From Echinarachnius parma (taxonomy: Eukaryota > Echinodermata > Echinoidea > Clypeasteroida > Echinarachniidae): DNA of 64,000 nucleotides. A program made the position numbers and the translations under genes. The DNA is taken from NCBI GenBank assembly GCA_037951105.1, contig JBAMJV010003237.1:62001-126000 (forward strand), written 5' to 3'. The notes beneath the pieces were generated by a model. That model was not told where the DNA came from. It did not search any database and worked only from the letters and a program-made list of their open reading frames with translations. Position 1 is the first letter of the stretch. The number at the start of each line of letters is the position of its first letter. Below are positions 13,080 to 51,443 of the stretch, piece by piece.

Positions 13080-39885
<26,806 letters not shown>

Positions 39886-40110
39886 ACCGTACAGCAAGAA
39901 GTGAAAAACAACTGCAGAATGTCTAAAAAACAGAGATTTGCTCGCCTTTCCTCTCCTTCACAATCACGGAGATGGCTCACGTAGGTAGCAGAAAACATGC
40001 AGTGTGATGATGATCGACGTGCGAAATATCAGCGATCGATATATCCGCGGTATCGATGTTTCCTGTAATGTTTATATTCATAGAGGTCGCTATACTTGAA
40101 GTTTGAACAG
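39886..40110 (-). promoter_or_regulatory. Probable thioredoxin B 5' UTR and promoter region
   Basis: Sequence upstream of the exon 1 ATG, more CpG-containing than its surroundings (CGATCGATATATCCGCGG near 40031). No convincing TATA box or initiator can be fixed. The call rests on its position upstream of exon 1. Confidence 0.3.
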
Positions 40111-41230
40111 GGTAGTATACATTTTTTGTTTTCGCCTTCTCGGCATTTATTCATTACTGCACATTTCATACAAGTTTACAAATCATATACTTTTTACGAT
40201 TAATTACAAATTAGAAGTACATTTTTAAAGCATTTGGTAGATTATACAGTGTCTGTTTTCCTTCGTTAGAAAGATAATCATTTATCTGCATACGTGAGTA
40301 AACTTATTTTAAGAAATTTGTTTTTCCTCTCATCTTTTCCAAGGTTGTTTCGGATGACTATCAATTTATAAATACTCCGAAAAGCTAACGTTAAAATATC
40401 ATTGATTTTTTTTTGTCGGTATTTATTTTTAATAAGGTAAATATATTAATTTATACGTGGATGTTATAAACATTTTGCACCATCTGCGTAAACTTTCTAA
40501 ATAACATTGTCATTGGAAATAATATCGCTAGTGATATTCGTTTGTCTCGCAATGTATGGTCAACTAGGAATCTAAAAGATCACGACGTTTCGTGTGCCGC
40601 TGCAATACTTTGTCAAGTGATATAATCTAATGTAGGCAATCGGTTTTATGCTCTTCTAATGCTCCAAACGCACAATCTCGCATGGTCATTCATGGTGCAT
40701 TTTATAAATGCGTGTTCTATATATCTTCTTTACATTGACATGCTTCACATGTATCTGTGTGACATTTTCATTACAAATACTTTTCTTTTCACAACAATCA
40801 AATTATAAATCATTTTAAAGTTGAACTGTTTCAAATTGTTTTCCTTGATACAATGTATCAATGTACCTGCTTCCAATTAACATCAATGTTTAATTTAGGT
40901 ATGTCCAGTGTGATGGACCTTCATTTACAATTCTCCTTTTTAACAATGCAACATAAATAATTTACTCGATAAACTCTCAATGGTTCTTTCTTTTCCATTA
41001 ATAATAAATTTAAGTATCTCTAAACATTATGTTCTTTTAAGTTATTCAGCCATTGTTTCGGTATTGCTTTCTGTAATTTAAATATTCAAACATTACAACT
41101 ACTTTTGAAGTTTTATCACAGATATTGTCTATTAATCTGTTAATGTTGTCGTTGCCATAAAATGTCTATTAATACAAATATTGTTCAAAAACGTAATATA
41201 CCACTTGAGAACCATTTCTTAAAAAAGAAG
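40110..41230. other. No recognised feature
   Basis: AT-rich intergenic DNA upstream of thioredoxin B exon 1. I see nothing beyond short A/T runs. Confidence 0.5.
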
Positions 41231-41232
41231 GG

Positions 41233-41689
41233 CTAATTTTTGAAAAATACATATTTATTATACCATAAAACTTGTTTATCTAAATCAATACTATTATAAT
41301 ATTCATTTTTTATATTCAACATAACCCATACTTTCAGAATGTCTACATAAAATTCTGGTATTTTTCCCACAAAGTATAAATTTAGAATTTGTATATCAAT
41401 ATAGGACAATTTAAAAGCAGTTTCAGCCCTCCAAGAGACTGAAAGTAAACATTTAACATCTCTTTCCAATATCCTTTCAAATTGTTTACTATTTTACCTA
41501 ACCATTTTAATCTAAAACTTGCTATTAATGTTTCAAGATCAATCATCTTAATTCCTCCATCATGATAGTCTTGAATTACAATTTCTCTTTTCACTTTATC
41601 TATTTTTAAATTCCATACAAAACAATACACAATTTGTCCAGTCTTTTTATAATATGTTGGTAGTATGAGGGTAGTATACATATTTGTTA
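41233..41689 (-). pseudogene. L1/Tx1-type non-LTR retrotransposon fragment (ORF2 C-terminal part)
   Basis: Two overlapping minus-strand frames join by a frameshift near 41400. They read NLKIDKVKREIVIQDYHDGG, IKMIDLETLIASFRLKWLGK, then LLLNC, IPEFYVDILKVWVML and LWYNKYVFFKN. This succession of motifs is the region after the reverse transcriptase catalytic core in L1/Tx1-clade ORF2. Upstream coding sequence ends at the edge of the inserted element at 41690. It is dead: frameshifted and truncated at both ends. Confidence 0.85.
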
Positions 41690-42754
41690 AGGGCCTGTCA
41701 CACATTCACGGTGCCAACACGGATGGACCCCGGATCGAGGGCCGGTGTTAATACGGTCCAAGTACGGTGCCAACACGGATAAGTACGGTACGAACAAGGT
41801 GAAGTACGGTGTATACGGATAAGCAAGGAAGCAACACGGATAACCACGGAGTGCACCCGGAGCTAAGAGCCCCGGAAGAGCGCCGGTGTGAACACGGAGA
41901 AGTACGGTGCCTATACACGGATAAGCACGGAAGCAACACGGAGGTCGCCGGAGTGAACCCGGAGCACGCCGTTTCAATTGGGTTTCTCCCTGTGCGTTGT
42001 ATTTGTATACTTTCTGCATCTTTATAGAGCAAATATGGAAAATACTCCAGAGAATCGTCAAAATATGCTTCTGCTGGTGAACATCACGAAGATAAAATTA
42101 CTTGTTGCAGAATTAGCTCTCATCTGGCGAGAACATGAAATCAGAGAAGAGGGAACGGACATAAGGAGACGAGGGATACGAAAGAAGAGAAGTGTGTGGG
42201 TTAAACCTTGGCTTGCTCCTGTTGTTCACTTAAAACCAAACCAGGCATCGTTTTTCTCTTCTGTGTATGGACTGGCTGACTTTCTCTCTGTGGCGTTGAT
42301 GCCATGGAACCATCCGTGGAAGGGGTGGAAACACTTTCATCCATGATGTCAGAGGCTTGAGTGTGTCAGTGTGAGAATATCTCTCTCATGCGTCAAACCA
42401 CCTCGCACGGGGACTTCATTCACGGATTCAACACGGAGTCAACACGGATGAGCTGAACAATAGAATGTTGGTCCCCGGAGAACGCCGGTCTCAACACGGA
42501 GCTCCCGGTGTCTACATGGATGTCCACGGTGCTAATACGGTACCAACACGGATTGATTTAATCCGGGGACGTCTGGGGTAAATATTGTGCAGGTTTAATT
42601 TCCCCCGCTGCGCCCAAGGATGACGCCGGAGGCAACACGGATCACGCCGGAGGCAACGCGGAGCATCCCGGACCCAACTGGGAGTACCCCGGAGGACCCC
42701 GGACCGTCAATCCGTGGTCATCCGTGTTGGCACCGTGAATGTGTGACAGGCCCT
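41690..42754. mobile_element. Harbinger-like DNA element, 1065 bases, 37-base perfect inverted ends
   Basis: The ends begin AGGGCCTGTCACACATTCAC and are identical, in inverted orientation, for about 37 bases. TTA precedes the left end; TCA follows the right end, consistent with a TWA target with one later change. Both subterminal regions (about 41710-41970 and 42400-42720) are packed with short degenerate ACACGGAT/ACGGTGC/CCCGGAG motifs in mixed orientation. The centre carries decayed coding sequence. Confidence 0.85.
42035..42346 (+). pseudogene. Decayed transposase N-terminal frame inside the Harbinger-like element
   Basis: The frame starts at ATG 42035 (MENTPENRQN) and contains RKKRSVWVKPWL at 42179-42214. 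Basic residues followed by a W-V-x-P-W-L motif are usual near the N-terminus of HARBI1-type transposases. The catalytic DDE domain is absent: after PWL the frame diverges into unrelated sequence. On the opposite strand, ATG at 42344 opens a 48-codon frame starting MDESVSTPSTDGS. This may be the start of the element's second (Myb-like) gene, joined by an internal deletion. That last step is inference. Confidence 0.5.
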
Positions 42755-42988
42755 TCAGTAGTACTTTATACTGTAAGATCATTATAATTAGGTGCGCTAT
42801 TATTTAGGCTAGTAACTATTCCTTGCAAACAACTTGGAAATTAAATATTAAAGTAATTTGTTGGCATTTTGTTACATTCCCTAATCTAAAGAATGATGTT
42901 TTCTTCATTACAAGCTAAGTCAAGGAATATAATGCGCAAAAGTCTACAACCACAACGCCCCACTGACACACACCAAAATACCTAACAA

Positions 42989-42989
42989 T

Positions 42990-43046
<57 letters not shown>

Positions 43047-43200
43047 TTGTCATCATTGTCATCATCGTCATCATAGGCATCATCAGCATCATCATCATCA
43101 TTATTATCAAAATCTTCATCATCATCATCATCATCATCGTCATCATCGTCATCATCAGCAGCAGCATTGTCATCATTGCCATCATCCTCATAACCCTCAT
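42989..43200. repeat. CAT/ATC microsatellite, interrupted
   Basis: Mostly pure CAT units to ~43043, then CATCGT, CAGCAT and CATTGT variants. The purity gradient suggests an old tract with a younger expansion at its left end. Confidence 0.93.
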
Positions 43201-43371
43201 CTTTTCTAAACTCTAAATTCCAAATTAGAAATTAGAACTTCACGTTAGTCACACTAAGGCAATACGTATTATACATTGCAGGAATATATTTAAAAACAAA
43301 GTTATTAGCCGACTGGGTCACAGCCCCACACGGTCATGAAATAACTTTTTACAACCCAGCACCAAACTATA

Positions 43372-44246
43372 CACCGTGTCTCAGATAAAACGAAACCGGG
43401 TTTCATGGCAGAAATTTTCTGTCATAATGAATAATTTCCTTGATGACATATATATGTCTGAAAAGCTCTGTGTCTCTTCTTTCATTTGATGTACAACTTA
43501 TGGCACATAATTCAAGCATGACTGAATTAGAACAATGGAAAGTGGTGTTACCAATATTCCATTTGCACGCATACATTTTAAGTTTGGGTGAGTTTTAAGG
43601 GTTGTAAACGTACTTATTTTTAAAAAGGACAAACACCACATGAAAGTTCATATTTGTATCTTTTACATGACACCTCATGCTAAAAAAATTAATGATTTAT
43701 GCCAGAGAACGAGTACAATGAAACCATGCCTGATTTCTGCCCAAATGAGTGAAAGTTGAGTAAGAAGTCGCTCACCTTTCCTGACAATGGAATTTGATGC
43801 ATGAGTGAATTGGGATCAGGGAAACCATGGGAAACAGGCTAGATCAGGAAAATTACCCATTTGGGCTGGAATCAAGCATGATTTCATTGTACTCGTTCTC
43901 TGGCATAAATCATTTATTTTTTAATCATGAGGTGTCATATAAAAGATAAAATTATGTATTTTTATGAGGTGTTTGTCTTTTCTCAAAATAAGTACGTTTA
44001 CTACGGTTAAAACTCACCCCAAAACCTCACCCAAACTTGCAATTTCTGCGCGCAAATCGAATTTTGGTAACACCTCTTTCCATTGTTCTAATTCAGTCTT
44101 GCGTAAATTATGTGCCATAAGTTGTACATCAAATGAAAGAAGAGACACAGAGCTTTTCAGACATATATATATCATCAAAGAAATTATTCATTATGACAGA
44201 AAATTTCTGCCATGAAACCCGGTTTCGTTTTTTCTGGGACAGTCTG
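43372..44246. mobile_element. TA-flanked element with very long inverted arms, copy F1
   Basis: The two arms, each about 390 bases, are diverged inverted copies around a ~100-base centre. Ends CACCGTGTCTCAGATAAAAC and (complement) CAGACTGTCCCAGAAAAAAC, flanked by TA at 43370-43371 and 44247-44248. Mariner-like targeting. The 83-codon frame at 43964-44215 is in an arm and is not regarded as a gene. Confidence 0.88.
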
Positions 44247-44489
44247 TATATGACACGGTTGACACCTAAGAAAAGAAGTAAACGTCATTATTATCTCTGA
44301 ACGGTCCCACAAGCGATTGGTATTATATTTAAATTGGGGCCGTCATTTTTGGTCGCGGGGAGAGGTCAAGATCAATTTATATTTGGTAACCATTTTGTAT
44401 AGCGCCATCATTTGGTGTATTATGTATTGAGATGGCTAGGAAAGGCTAACTAGAGAGAAATTGTTTCCAAAACTGCAATATGTGTGCAG

Positions 44490-44530
44490 TGGGGGGGGGG
44501 GGGGGGGGGGGGGGGTGTGGGGGGCTCCTG
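44490..44530. repeat. G homopolymer tract
   Basis: An almost uninterrupted run of about 26 G, then TGTGGGGGG. One of many such runs in the window; see findings. Confidence 0.95.
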
Positions 44531-44642
44531 GGGCCCCTCAGCCACACGGCAATTCCCGCTTCTTTTGCTATCTTGCTTGTTAGCCGGTAGGATAAAGAGG
44601 AATTTCCCCCCTTTTCCTTGTTGGTGCATGCCCCCTTGCAAA

Positions 44643-45107
44643 AATAACTTTATTTGATCAAAATCGGTTCAGAAATGGCTGAAATATCCATAAACATTAC
44701 CATTTGTAATAAATGTGGGGCCCCACAAGTATTCGATAATTTTGAACCAGCCGTTAAAATTCTTTTTAAAATGCTTCCTCTTTTCAAAAAATTTCAAAAG
44801 AGGTTTTTAGATAGTTGTTGATTATCTCTCTATCTAATCACTATTTCAACAAAACATCACATGCACAATATTTTTATTTAAAATGGTTTAAACAAATTCG
44901 TTTTTGAAAGCGCCCCTCTTTCGTTTAAACAGCTCTTTAAAAAAAAATGATTACAGGCTTTTTACTTAGTCGTTTGTAATTTGTTTATTACTTTTGAGCA
45001 TGGTGGAGTTATAACTATTAGTTTGTAATGTAATGGTGCAGGTTTTGGTTACTAAAAATTCAGTTTGACTAAAACTGTACTCTCTCTACCATAACTCAAC
45101 TATCCCT
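44643..45107 (-). mobile_element. TTAA-family MITE (family A), reverse copy
   Basis: Landmarks AAATCGGTTCAGAAATGGCT and GTGCAGGTTTTGGTTACT, right end CTCAACTATCCCT, then TTAA at 45108-45111. The left end is replaced by other sequence. Confidence 0.75.
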
Positions 45108-45796
45108 TTAAGGGACCACAAAATGACGCACGAGCTAATAATCTGTTTTTCTTTTGAAATAGTTATTAAAGCCAAAGAGGGGTATCATTTGGGGGCACAT
45201 CTGATGTATTTCTTGTTTTTTTTTCTCAAAAATGTTTTAATTGTTTTTTCTCCAACTTATTGGGCCCCGTGCCCCCCCCCCCCCCCCCTTAGCTACGCCA
45301 TTGTGGCCTTAGATGAACGTTTTGCTGCTTATTACCTTATGCAACATATTTTGCTTTTACTTTCTCGCAAATCAACAAATAATTGCCGATATTAGATACG
45401 GCGGTAATATCAATAATAACAACGGGATGTGGAAGTGGGTCTCGCGTGAGAGGGTCAAGGGAGCGGCTGTTACGGGATTAGTTCACATCAGTGGCGTATA
45501 GCCAGGGCAAATTTAAAAACGGGGAGGGGAGGGGGTTGAGGGAAGGGGGTCCTGTGCTGTTTTGTAATGTTGGCTTTCATTCAAAATGAATATTGACGCC
45601 AGAGAGGGGTCTGAGGGGCTGGTGTCCAGTTCCAGTGGCGTAACTTGGTCCGAATGATGGGAGAGGGGAGGGGGGAGGGGGGGGGGGGGGGAAGTTATAA
45701 TCTGTCAAATTATTGCGAGCAATTGCTTTCCCCTCTACCTCCCACTAACGACCCCGTAACCACTGTCATTTCCCCCCCCCCCCCCCCCCCCCAATA

Positions 45797-46849
45797 CCGG
45801 GCGTATCAAAAAAAGCGTTACACTTTTGAAAAAATTGTCAACATTACATTTTTATATATTTATAAGATTTTTTCATGTCAATGGATGCCCCATGGTCTCA
45901 TCTATCAAGTGCCACTAACAAAACAAATTTTTGTTCACGCTTGGGCGAACACTGACTGTTTTTGTACAGAGTGTCAAAAATGGCTTGCGCCAAATTGAAA
46001 GAAGAGGGACAATTAAACCAGCAGACTGAATAAGTACTCCCATTCAAACAAATTGCTCTTTGCCATAAATTTAAGAATATTTTATGATTGTGTAATAATT
46101 TTGTGGCAATTTTCTATCATAATTAAACTGATTTCATTGTTTTATATGCATGGGTGAGAATCAATAATGTGTAATTACTTCAAGATCTTTTTTAAAGCAA
46201 AGACACATCAAAACCACATGCCAGTCATTCATTCAAAAAGTACCAAATCAATTAATCTTCAAATCATTCAACCGATTAATCAATCAATCAATGAGAAATC
46301 AATCAATCAATCAATCAATCAGCCCATCAATCTATCAACATGAATATTCGTTCATGCATGCTTCTGGGTCTTCTTTTGTATGTGTCACACTCAATGAAAG
46401 GATTTGCATCGTTAATGAGGACAGGCTGGAAATGTTGTCATTAACGATGCAAATCCTTTTATTATCTATCAATCTATGGCTTATTTATTCTAACCCATGC
46501 ATAAAGCAATGAAATCATTTAAATTATGATAGAAAATTGCCACAAAATGATTACACTATCATAAAATAATCTTAAATTCATGGCAAAGAGCAATTTGTTT
46601 GAATGGGAGTACTTATTCGGTCTGCTGGTTTAATTGTCCCTCTTCTTTCAAATTGGCGCAAGCCATTTTTGACACTCTGTACAAAAACAGTCAGTGTTCA
46701 CCCAAGCGTGAACGAAAATTTGTTTTGTTAGTGGCACTTGATAGATGAGGCCATTGGGCATCCATCGACATGAACAAATCTTCTAAATATATAAAAATGT
46801 AATTTTGAAAAAATGTTCAAAAGTGTAACGCTTTTTTTGATACGCTCTG
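45797..46849. mobile_element. TA-flanked long-arm inverted element (family G)
   Basis: Arms of about 370 bases (45797-46165 and 46487-46849) are inverted copies. Ends CCGGGCGTATCAAAAAAAGC and (complement) CAGAGCGTATCAAAAAAAGC, flanked by TA at 45795-45796 and 46850-46851. Mariner-like. The centre holds an AATC microsatellite (46271-46325) and a perfect 22-base hairpin. Confidence 0.88.
46397..46459. repeat. Perfect 22-base inverted repeat with 19-base loop
   Basis: 46397-46418 (AAAGGATTTGCATCGTTAAT plus GA) is exactly complementary to 46438-46459. It lies in the centre of the family G element and would form a strong hairpin in RNA or DNA. Confidence 0.95.
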
Positions 46850-46992
46850 TATAATAACTTTCTATATTTTTACATGAGTTCGTGGTCGTGGTGTTAGTCC
46901 GCGGTGGTCGGTCATGAATTGTCTACACCACATGTAGTTGGGCAATAGACCCCTTGTACCCCAAGTTCGTTCGTTCGTTCGTTTCTCCTTAA

Positions 46993-47175
46993 AGGGATAG
47001 TTGAGTATTGGTCAAACTTAACTTTAGTAACCAAAACCTGCACCATTACTGTACAAAGTAATAGTTATAATTTCACCATGCTCGAAAAGTATACACAATT
47101 ACAAACGACTAAGTAAAACCCCTGTTATCATTAAAAAAGAGCCGTTACAACTCAAGAGGGCGCTATTTAAAAAAA
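46993..47175 (+). mobile_element. TTAA-family MITE (family A), left half
   Basis: TTAA at 46989-46992, then AGGGATAGTTGAGTATTGGT and the CAAAACCTGCACCATTAC interior. The copy breaks off after the TCAAGAGGGCGCT motif and is followed by a TTTTGCCCAAAT-type repeat also seen at 57640-57830. Confidence 0.75.
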
Positions 47176-47910
47176 AATCACTGGTCATTTTGCCCAAATT
47201 TCAGGTGCTTTATGCCCAAATATGGCCGTTTTCGAAACTCAAGGGGGTTGCGCAATGCAGCCGCCTCCTACGCCTATGGTCAGTATGATAGGTGATATTT
47301 ACTGCTCACCTAGCTGTGAACTATGCCAGTGGATGTCTGGATAATGCGTTAATCTCAAAACAGGCCGGTAGCTCACGACTGTCCAGCCCCCGTAATTCAC
47401 AATCATTTTCAATATCGCGTGCTAATGCACTGACCTTGAACATATTGCGTATAATTATGACCGATTTGGCCGTTAGCCTAATCGCTGACCACGGCCGTAG
47501 CTTATAGGGTGACAGTGGACCACCTACACTGTGCAGGCGCGCCAGAAGCAGTTCTGGATTAGGGGGGGGGGGGGGGGGGCAAAGACCTAAGGGGGCTCAC
47601 GATTTTTTGGTGTAGGGGCTCATGCCAACTTTGAGCCAGAAGTGAGAGTGAGACATTGCGAGGGAGCGAAGTGACATGAGCGGGGGGAGGGTGTGGGAGG
47701 GGCGTGTCCCCCCTCCCACGGTAGGGAGCTTTCGCATTTTTGGACTTGAAATTGTGCAATCTGGTGCATATCGAGATAGGAAATTCGGGCTTAAAATTAA
47801 CTGTATCTGGGAAAGCGTGTTATGATATGATCGACCACAAATTAAGTATATTTTTCACGAAGAAAACAAATAATTTAAACACTAATAAATATGCCACATT
47901 ATGTATGAAC

Positions 47911-48510
47911 TAGAGCTGAGTCAAACCGGATATTTTGCATTTCGAATATGAGTCGTGTAAAAACGGTCGGATATCGAATATTCGAAGAAAAAAAAAGAAA
48001 GAAGAAAAAAAAAAAAAAAAAAAAAAAGCGATTTTTTTTTTTTTTTTTTTTTTTTTTTCATTCATAATTTTGTTAAATAAATATTCTGTCCGTTTTTTTA
48101 AAATTAGAATCGGCAGTACAGTGTGATGTTAGTGTACAAACTGCTGTCAAGATGAAATACTTTGATATCTCATCATAGATTCTTCTAAATTTGGCACTCA
48201 CTATACAATCCTCTTACCAATGCTTTGGTTTATTATTTGTTTTGTTTATTTGTAATTTATGTAAAATACCTTAACTTTTAACTTTAGCAATAGATAAGCA
48301 GGGTTCAATGTGCCATTTTCTGATCGAATCTATCGAATGGGGATTACAAAATTTAGCGGGAAAAAAAAAAAAAAAATCGATATTTTTTTATTTTATTTAT
48401 TTATTTTTTTTATTTTATTTTTTTTCGGATATTCGTATCCGAACATTTGTATTCGGTATCCGACCTTCACGGTCGGATATCGAATAGCCATTCGATTTGA
48501 CTCAGCTCTA
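47911..48510. mobile_element. hAT-like non-autonomous element, 600 bases, 8-base target duplication
   Basis: GTATGAAC at 47903-47910 is repeated exactly at 48511-48518. The ends TAGAGCTGAGTCAAA are a perfect 15-base inverted repeat, with further inverted CGGATATCGAATA motifs. The interior has long A and T runs (47985-48058, 48360-48425). TAGAG ends with an 8-base duplication are diagnostic of the hAT superfamily. No transposase. Confidence 0.9.
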
Positions 48511-49381
48511 GTATGAACCAACAACATTACAACATAGCCTACAGCCAAGAATGAGTCCTGAGGGAGCGAAGCGACCAAGGGCTAGGGCAGAGCTAGAGGG
48601 GAAGGGTTTGGGAGAGGGTATCCCCCTCCCACGGGGAAGGTTTTGCATTATATACTTTAATTGATGCAATTTGGTGCACGTCACAGAAGCAGCCAGAGCA
48701 ATGCCAGCCTACACGGGAACTACGTGGCCCGGTACAGAAAAAGTACTGTGACCGATCAACGGTGACCAGTTGAAAGAAGTATCGTAGAACAATGACCAAA
48801 ACGACGAATGCGGAAAGGTGGCGTAAACATGACGGGACAATGCGTGAAGAGTGCCGAAATGTGTCGGAAACATGACGTGACGATACGGGCCACGCATCCG
48901 TCCCGCATGGTTTCGGTCAAGTCGGAAACCAGGCGGATTCATGAATGCGGAGAAGTGTCACAGGGGCATTACTTTTGTAGTATTCATAGATAGAATTTGA
49001 CATCTGACCTTATTTCAGAAATAAGCAAATTAGCACATTATCTTTATAATGCTTATACAAAAAGTTCTCAATGTTGCCAAGGTGGCAACAACGCTGAATT
49101 TTCTTTAGAAACCGTCTGGAACATGAATAATACAAACAAAATTGGACTTATGAACATGACTAGGCCCTAGAATTAGAAACCGTCATCTAAAGGACTTGTA
49201 TTGTTTATGACCATTGGATTGTGGAGCGTATTTCGCACGAGTAGTTTTACGTAACGTGCGGTTTCGGCTTTCGATTTTGCGTCTTGGCCTGGCTGTTTTA
49301 CATTCACTTCAGATTTGTTACGCTCGAACAAGTCTAGTTTATACCTTTAAAAATGGAATAATATTACAGTTTACATCTCCT

Positions 49382-49454
49382 GTTCCCGTAGTGTAGTGGT
49401 TATCACGTGCGCCTCACACGCGCAAGGTCCCTGGTTCGAGCCCAGGCGGAAACA
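49382..49454 (+). tRNA. tRNA-Val (CAC), copy 1
   Basis: 73-base cloverleaf: anticodon arm TGCGC-CTCACAC-GCGCA, T arm CCTGG-TTCGAGC-CCAGG, A box TAGTGTAGTGG, B box GGTTCGAGCCC. The acceptor stem GTTCCCG/CGGAAAC has one C-A mismatch at the fourth pair. A T6 run at 49466-49471 could terminate pol III. Confidence 0.85.
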
Positions 49455-50171
49455 ATGTTTGTTTGTTTTTTCAATAAATTTCTTTGAATATGCAAATTAG
49501 GTAAAATACCTAATTACAGCATTGCCGATTGTTGCCAAGGTGGTTACCATGCTGAAATATACAATATACATATTTAGAACATGATTGAAAAATAATATCT
49601 TGTTCTTATTGATTATTAAGTGCTTTAGTCACTGAAATCAATTATATTCATAAATATGCAAATTAGGGGCAGCCATCTTGGATTTCAGGGTGTTGCTTAT
49701 GTATGGCACATGCAAATAAGCACCAGAAATATATTGCTGGTCTGGATAATTATTTGCATTACTTTTGTAGTATTCATAGATAGAATTTGACATCTGACCT
49801 TATTTCAGAAATAAGCAAATTAGCACATTATATGTATAATGCTTATAAAAACAAGTTCTCAATGTTGCCAAGGTGGCAACAACGCTGAATTTTCTTTAGA
49901 AACCATCTGGAACATGAATAATACAAACAAAATTGGACTTATGACCATTTCTAGGCCCTAGAATTAGAAACAGTCATCTAAAGGACTTGTATTGTTATGA
50001 CCATTGGATTGTGGAGCGTATTTCGCATGAGTAGTTTTACGTAACGTGCGGTTTCGGCTTTCGAATTTGCGTCTTGGCCTGGCTGTTTTACATTCACTTC
50101 AGATTTGTTACGCTCGAACAAGTCTAGTTTATACCTTTAAAAAGGGAATGATATTAAAGTTTACATCTCCT

Positions 50172-50244
50172 GTTCCCGTAGTGTAGTGGTTATCACGTGC
50201 GCCTCACACGCGCAAGGTCCCTGGTTCGAGCCCAGGCGGAAACA
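50172..50244 (+). tRNA. tRNA-Val (CAC), copy 2
   Basis: Identical to copy 1 over all 73 bases, including the fourth-pair acceptor mismatch. A T9 terminator starts at 50248. Confidence 0.87.
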
Positions 50245-50421
50245 ATGTTTTTTTTTATTATTATTTATTCATTCCCCTCTCTACATAGCTTTCTCTTTTT
50301 TGTGTATGACATTTTTAACTTCTCGGGTGCCTTTGCTTTTATTTTATTTTGTTTACTTTTCATGATCTCTATATTTTAAAGATTTTGACAAATTTTCCTC
50401 GTCAGAAGCTTTCATCTTTCT

Positions 50422-50494
50422 GATTCCGTCGTTTAGTGGTTATCACGTGCGCCTCAAACGCGCATGGTCCCCGGTTCGAGCCCAGGCAGAAACA
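50422..50494 (+). tRNA. Val-type tRNA body with CAA (Leu) anticodon, variant 1
   Basis: The anticodon loop is CTCAAAC between paired TGCGC/GCGCA, so the anticodon is CAA, which would read UUG. The acceptor GATTCCG/CAGAAAC has mismatches, the T stem CCCGG/CCAGG has one, and the A box is TCGTTTAGTGG. No T run follows closely. Probably a tRNA pseudogene, though the anticodon stem is intact. Confidence 0.6.
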
Positions 50495-50737
50495 ATCATT
50501 TGAATCTCCTCTCTTCAATGTAATGTTCTTTTTCAAAATATATTTGTTACATACATAAAGGTGTTATAATTTTTTGTTTAACTTTACATGTTTTCTCTCT
50601 TTTCAAGATCCTGTTCCCATAATAATTTGTACGAAAAACGTAATTTAACCCTCTATTTTTAACTAACATAAATCGTTCAACTTCTGTTTAAAATTATAAT
50701 TATATGATCGCAACTTCGTCAAAGTGTATAATCTTTC

Positions 50738-50812
50738 GTTTCCGTAGTATGTAGTGGTTATCACGTGCGCCTCACACACGGAAGGTCCCCGGTTCGAGCC
50801 CATGCGGAAACA
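50738..50812 (+). pseudogene. tRNA-Val pseudogene with 2-base insertion
   Basis: 75 bases: two extra bases in GTAGTATGTAGTGG (A-box region), anticodon stem TGCGC/ACGGA not paired, T stem CCCGG/CCATG mismatched. The outer acceptor GTTTCCG/CGGAAAC is perfect. Confidence 0.75.
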
Positions 50813-51161
50813 ATTACCTCTTTTTATAAAGAGAAAAATGTTTTGTTGTCTTTTGGTTCGTGTTTCTTTTCTCCAAAATTGTTTACATTTTGGTTCTTCA
50901 GAAAAACAAATTAACACAGATTCATCTATTTATTTCAGGGCAGGTATCTTTATTAAAAATAATTAATTCATGAAATAAATGCCGTCAAAGGGGCTTATAG
51001 CATTCAGGGGCAGCCATATTGGATGCATGTGGGTTGCCATGGTGATATGTGAAATTGAGGTATCAGAAATGGATTCGTTGCCCCCAAAACCTTGGAAAAG
51101 AGGTATCACTCGCCAATTTAACCTTCCTGGTTCAGCATATATTTTATGATTTCACTAAATT

Positions 51162-51443
51162 TCTTTGAATATGCAAATTAGGTAAAATACCTAATTACAA
51201 CATTGCCTATTGTTGCCAAGGTGGTTACCATGCTGACATATATAATATACATATTTAGAACATGATTGAAAATAATATCCTGTTCTTATTGATTATTAAT
51301 TGCTTTAGTCACTTGAAATCAATTATATTCATAAATATGCAGATTAGGGGCAGCCATCTTGGATTTCAGGGTGTTGCTTATGTATGTCACATGCAAATAA
51401 GCACCAGAAATAGATTGCTTACCCCAAAATGGTCTGGATAATA
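51162..51443. other. Inter-tRNA spacer of the repeated block, second copy
   Basis: Copy of 49480-49755 (AAATTAGGTAAAATACCTAA, GGGGCAGCCATCTTGGATTT). It is interrupted by the long-arm element F2 at a GGTCTGGATAA site that is unfilled at 49740-49752. Confidence 0.85.
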
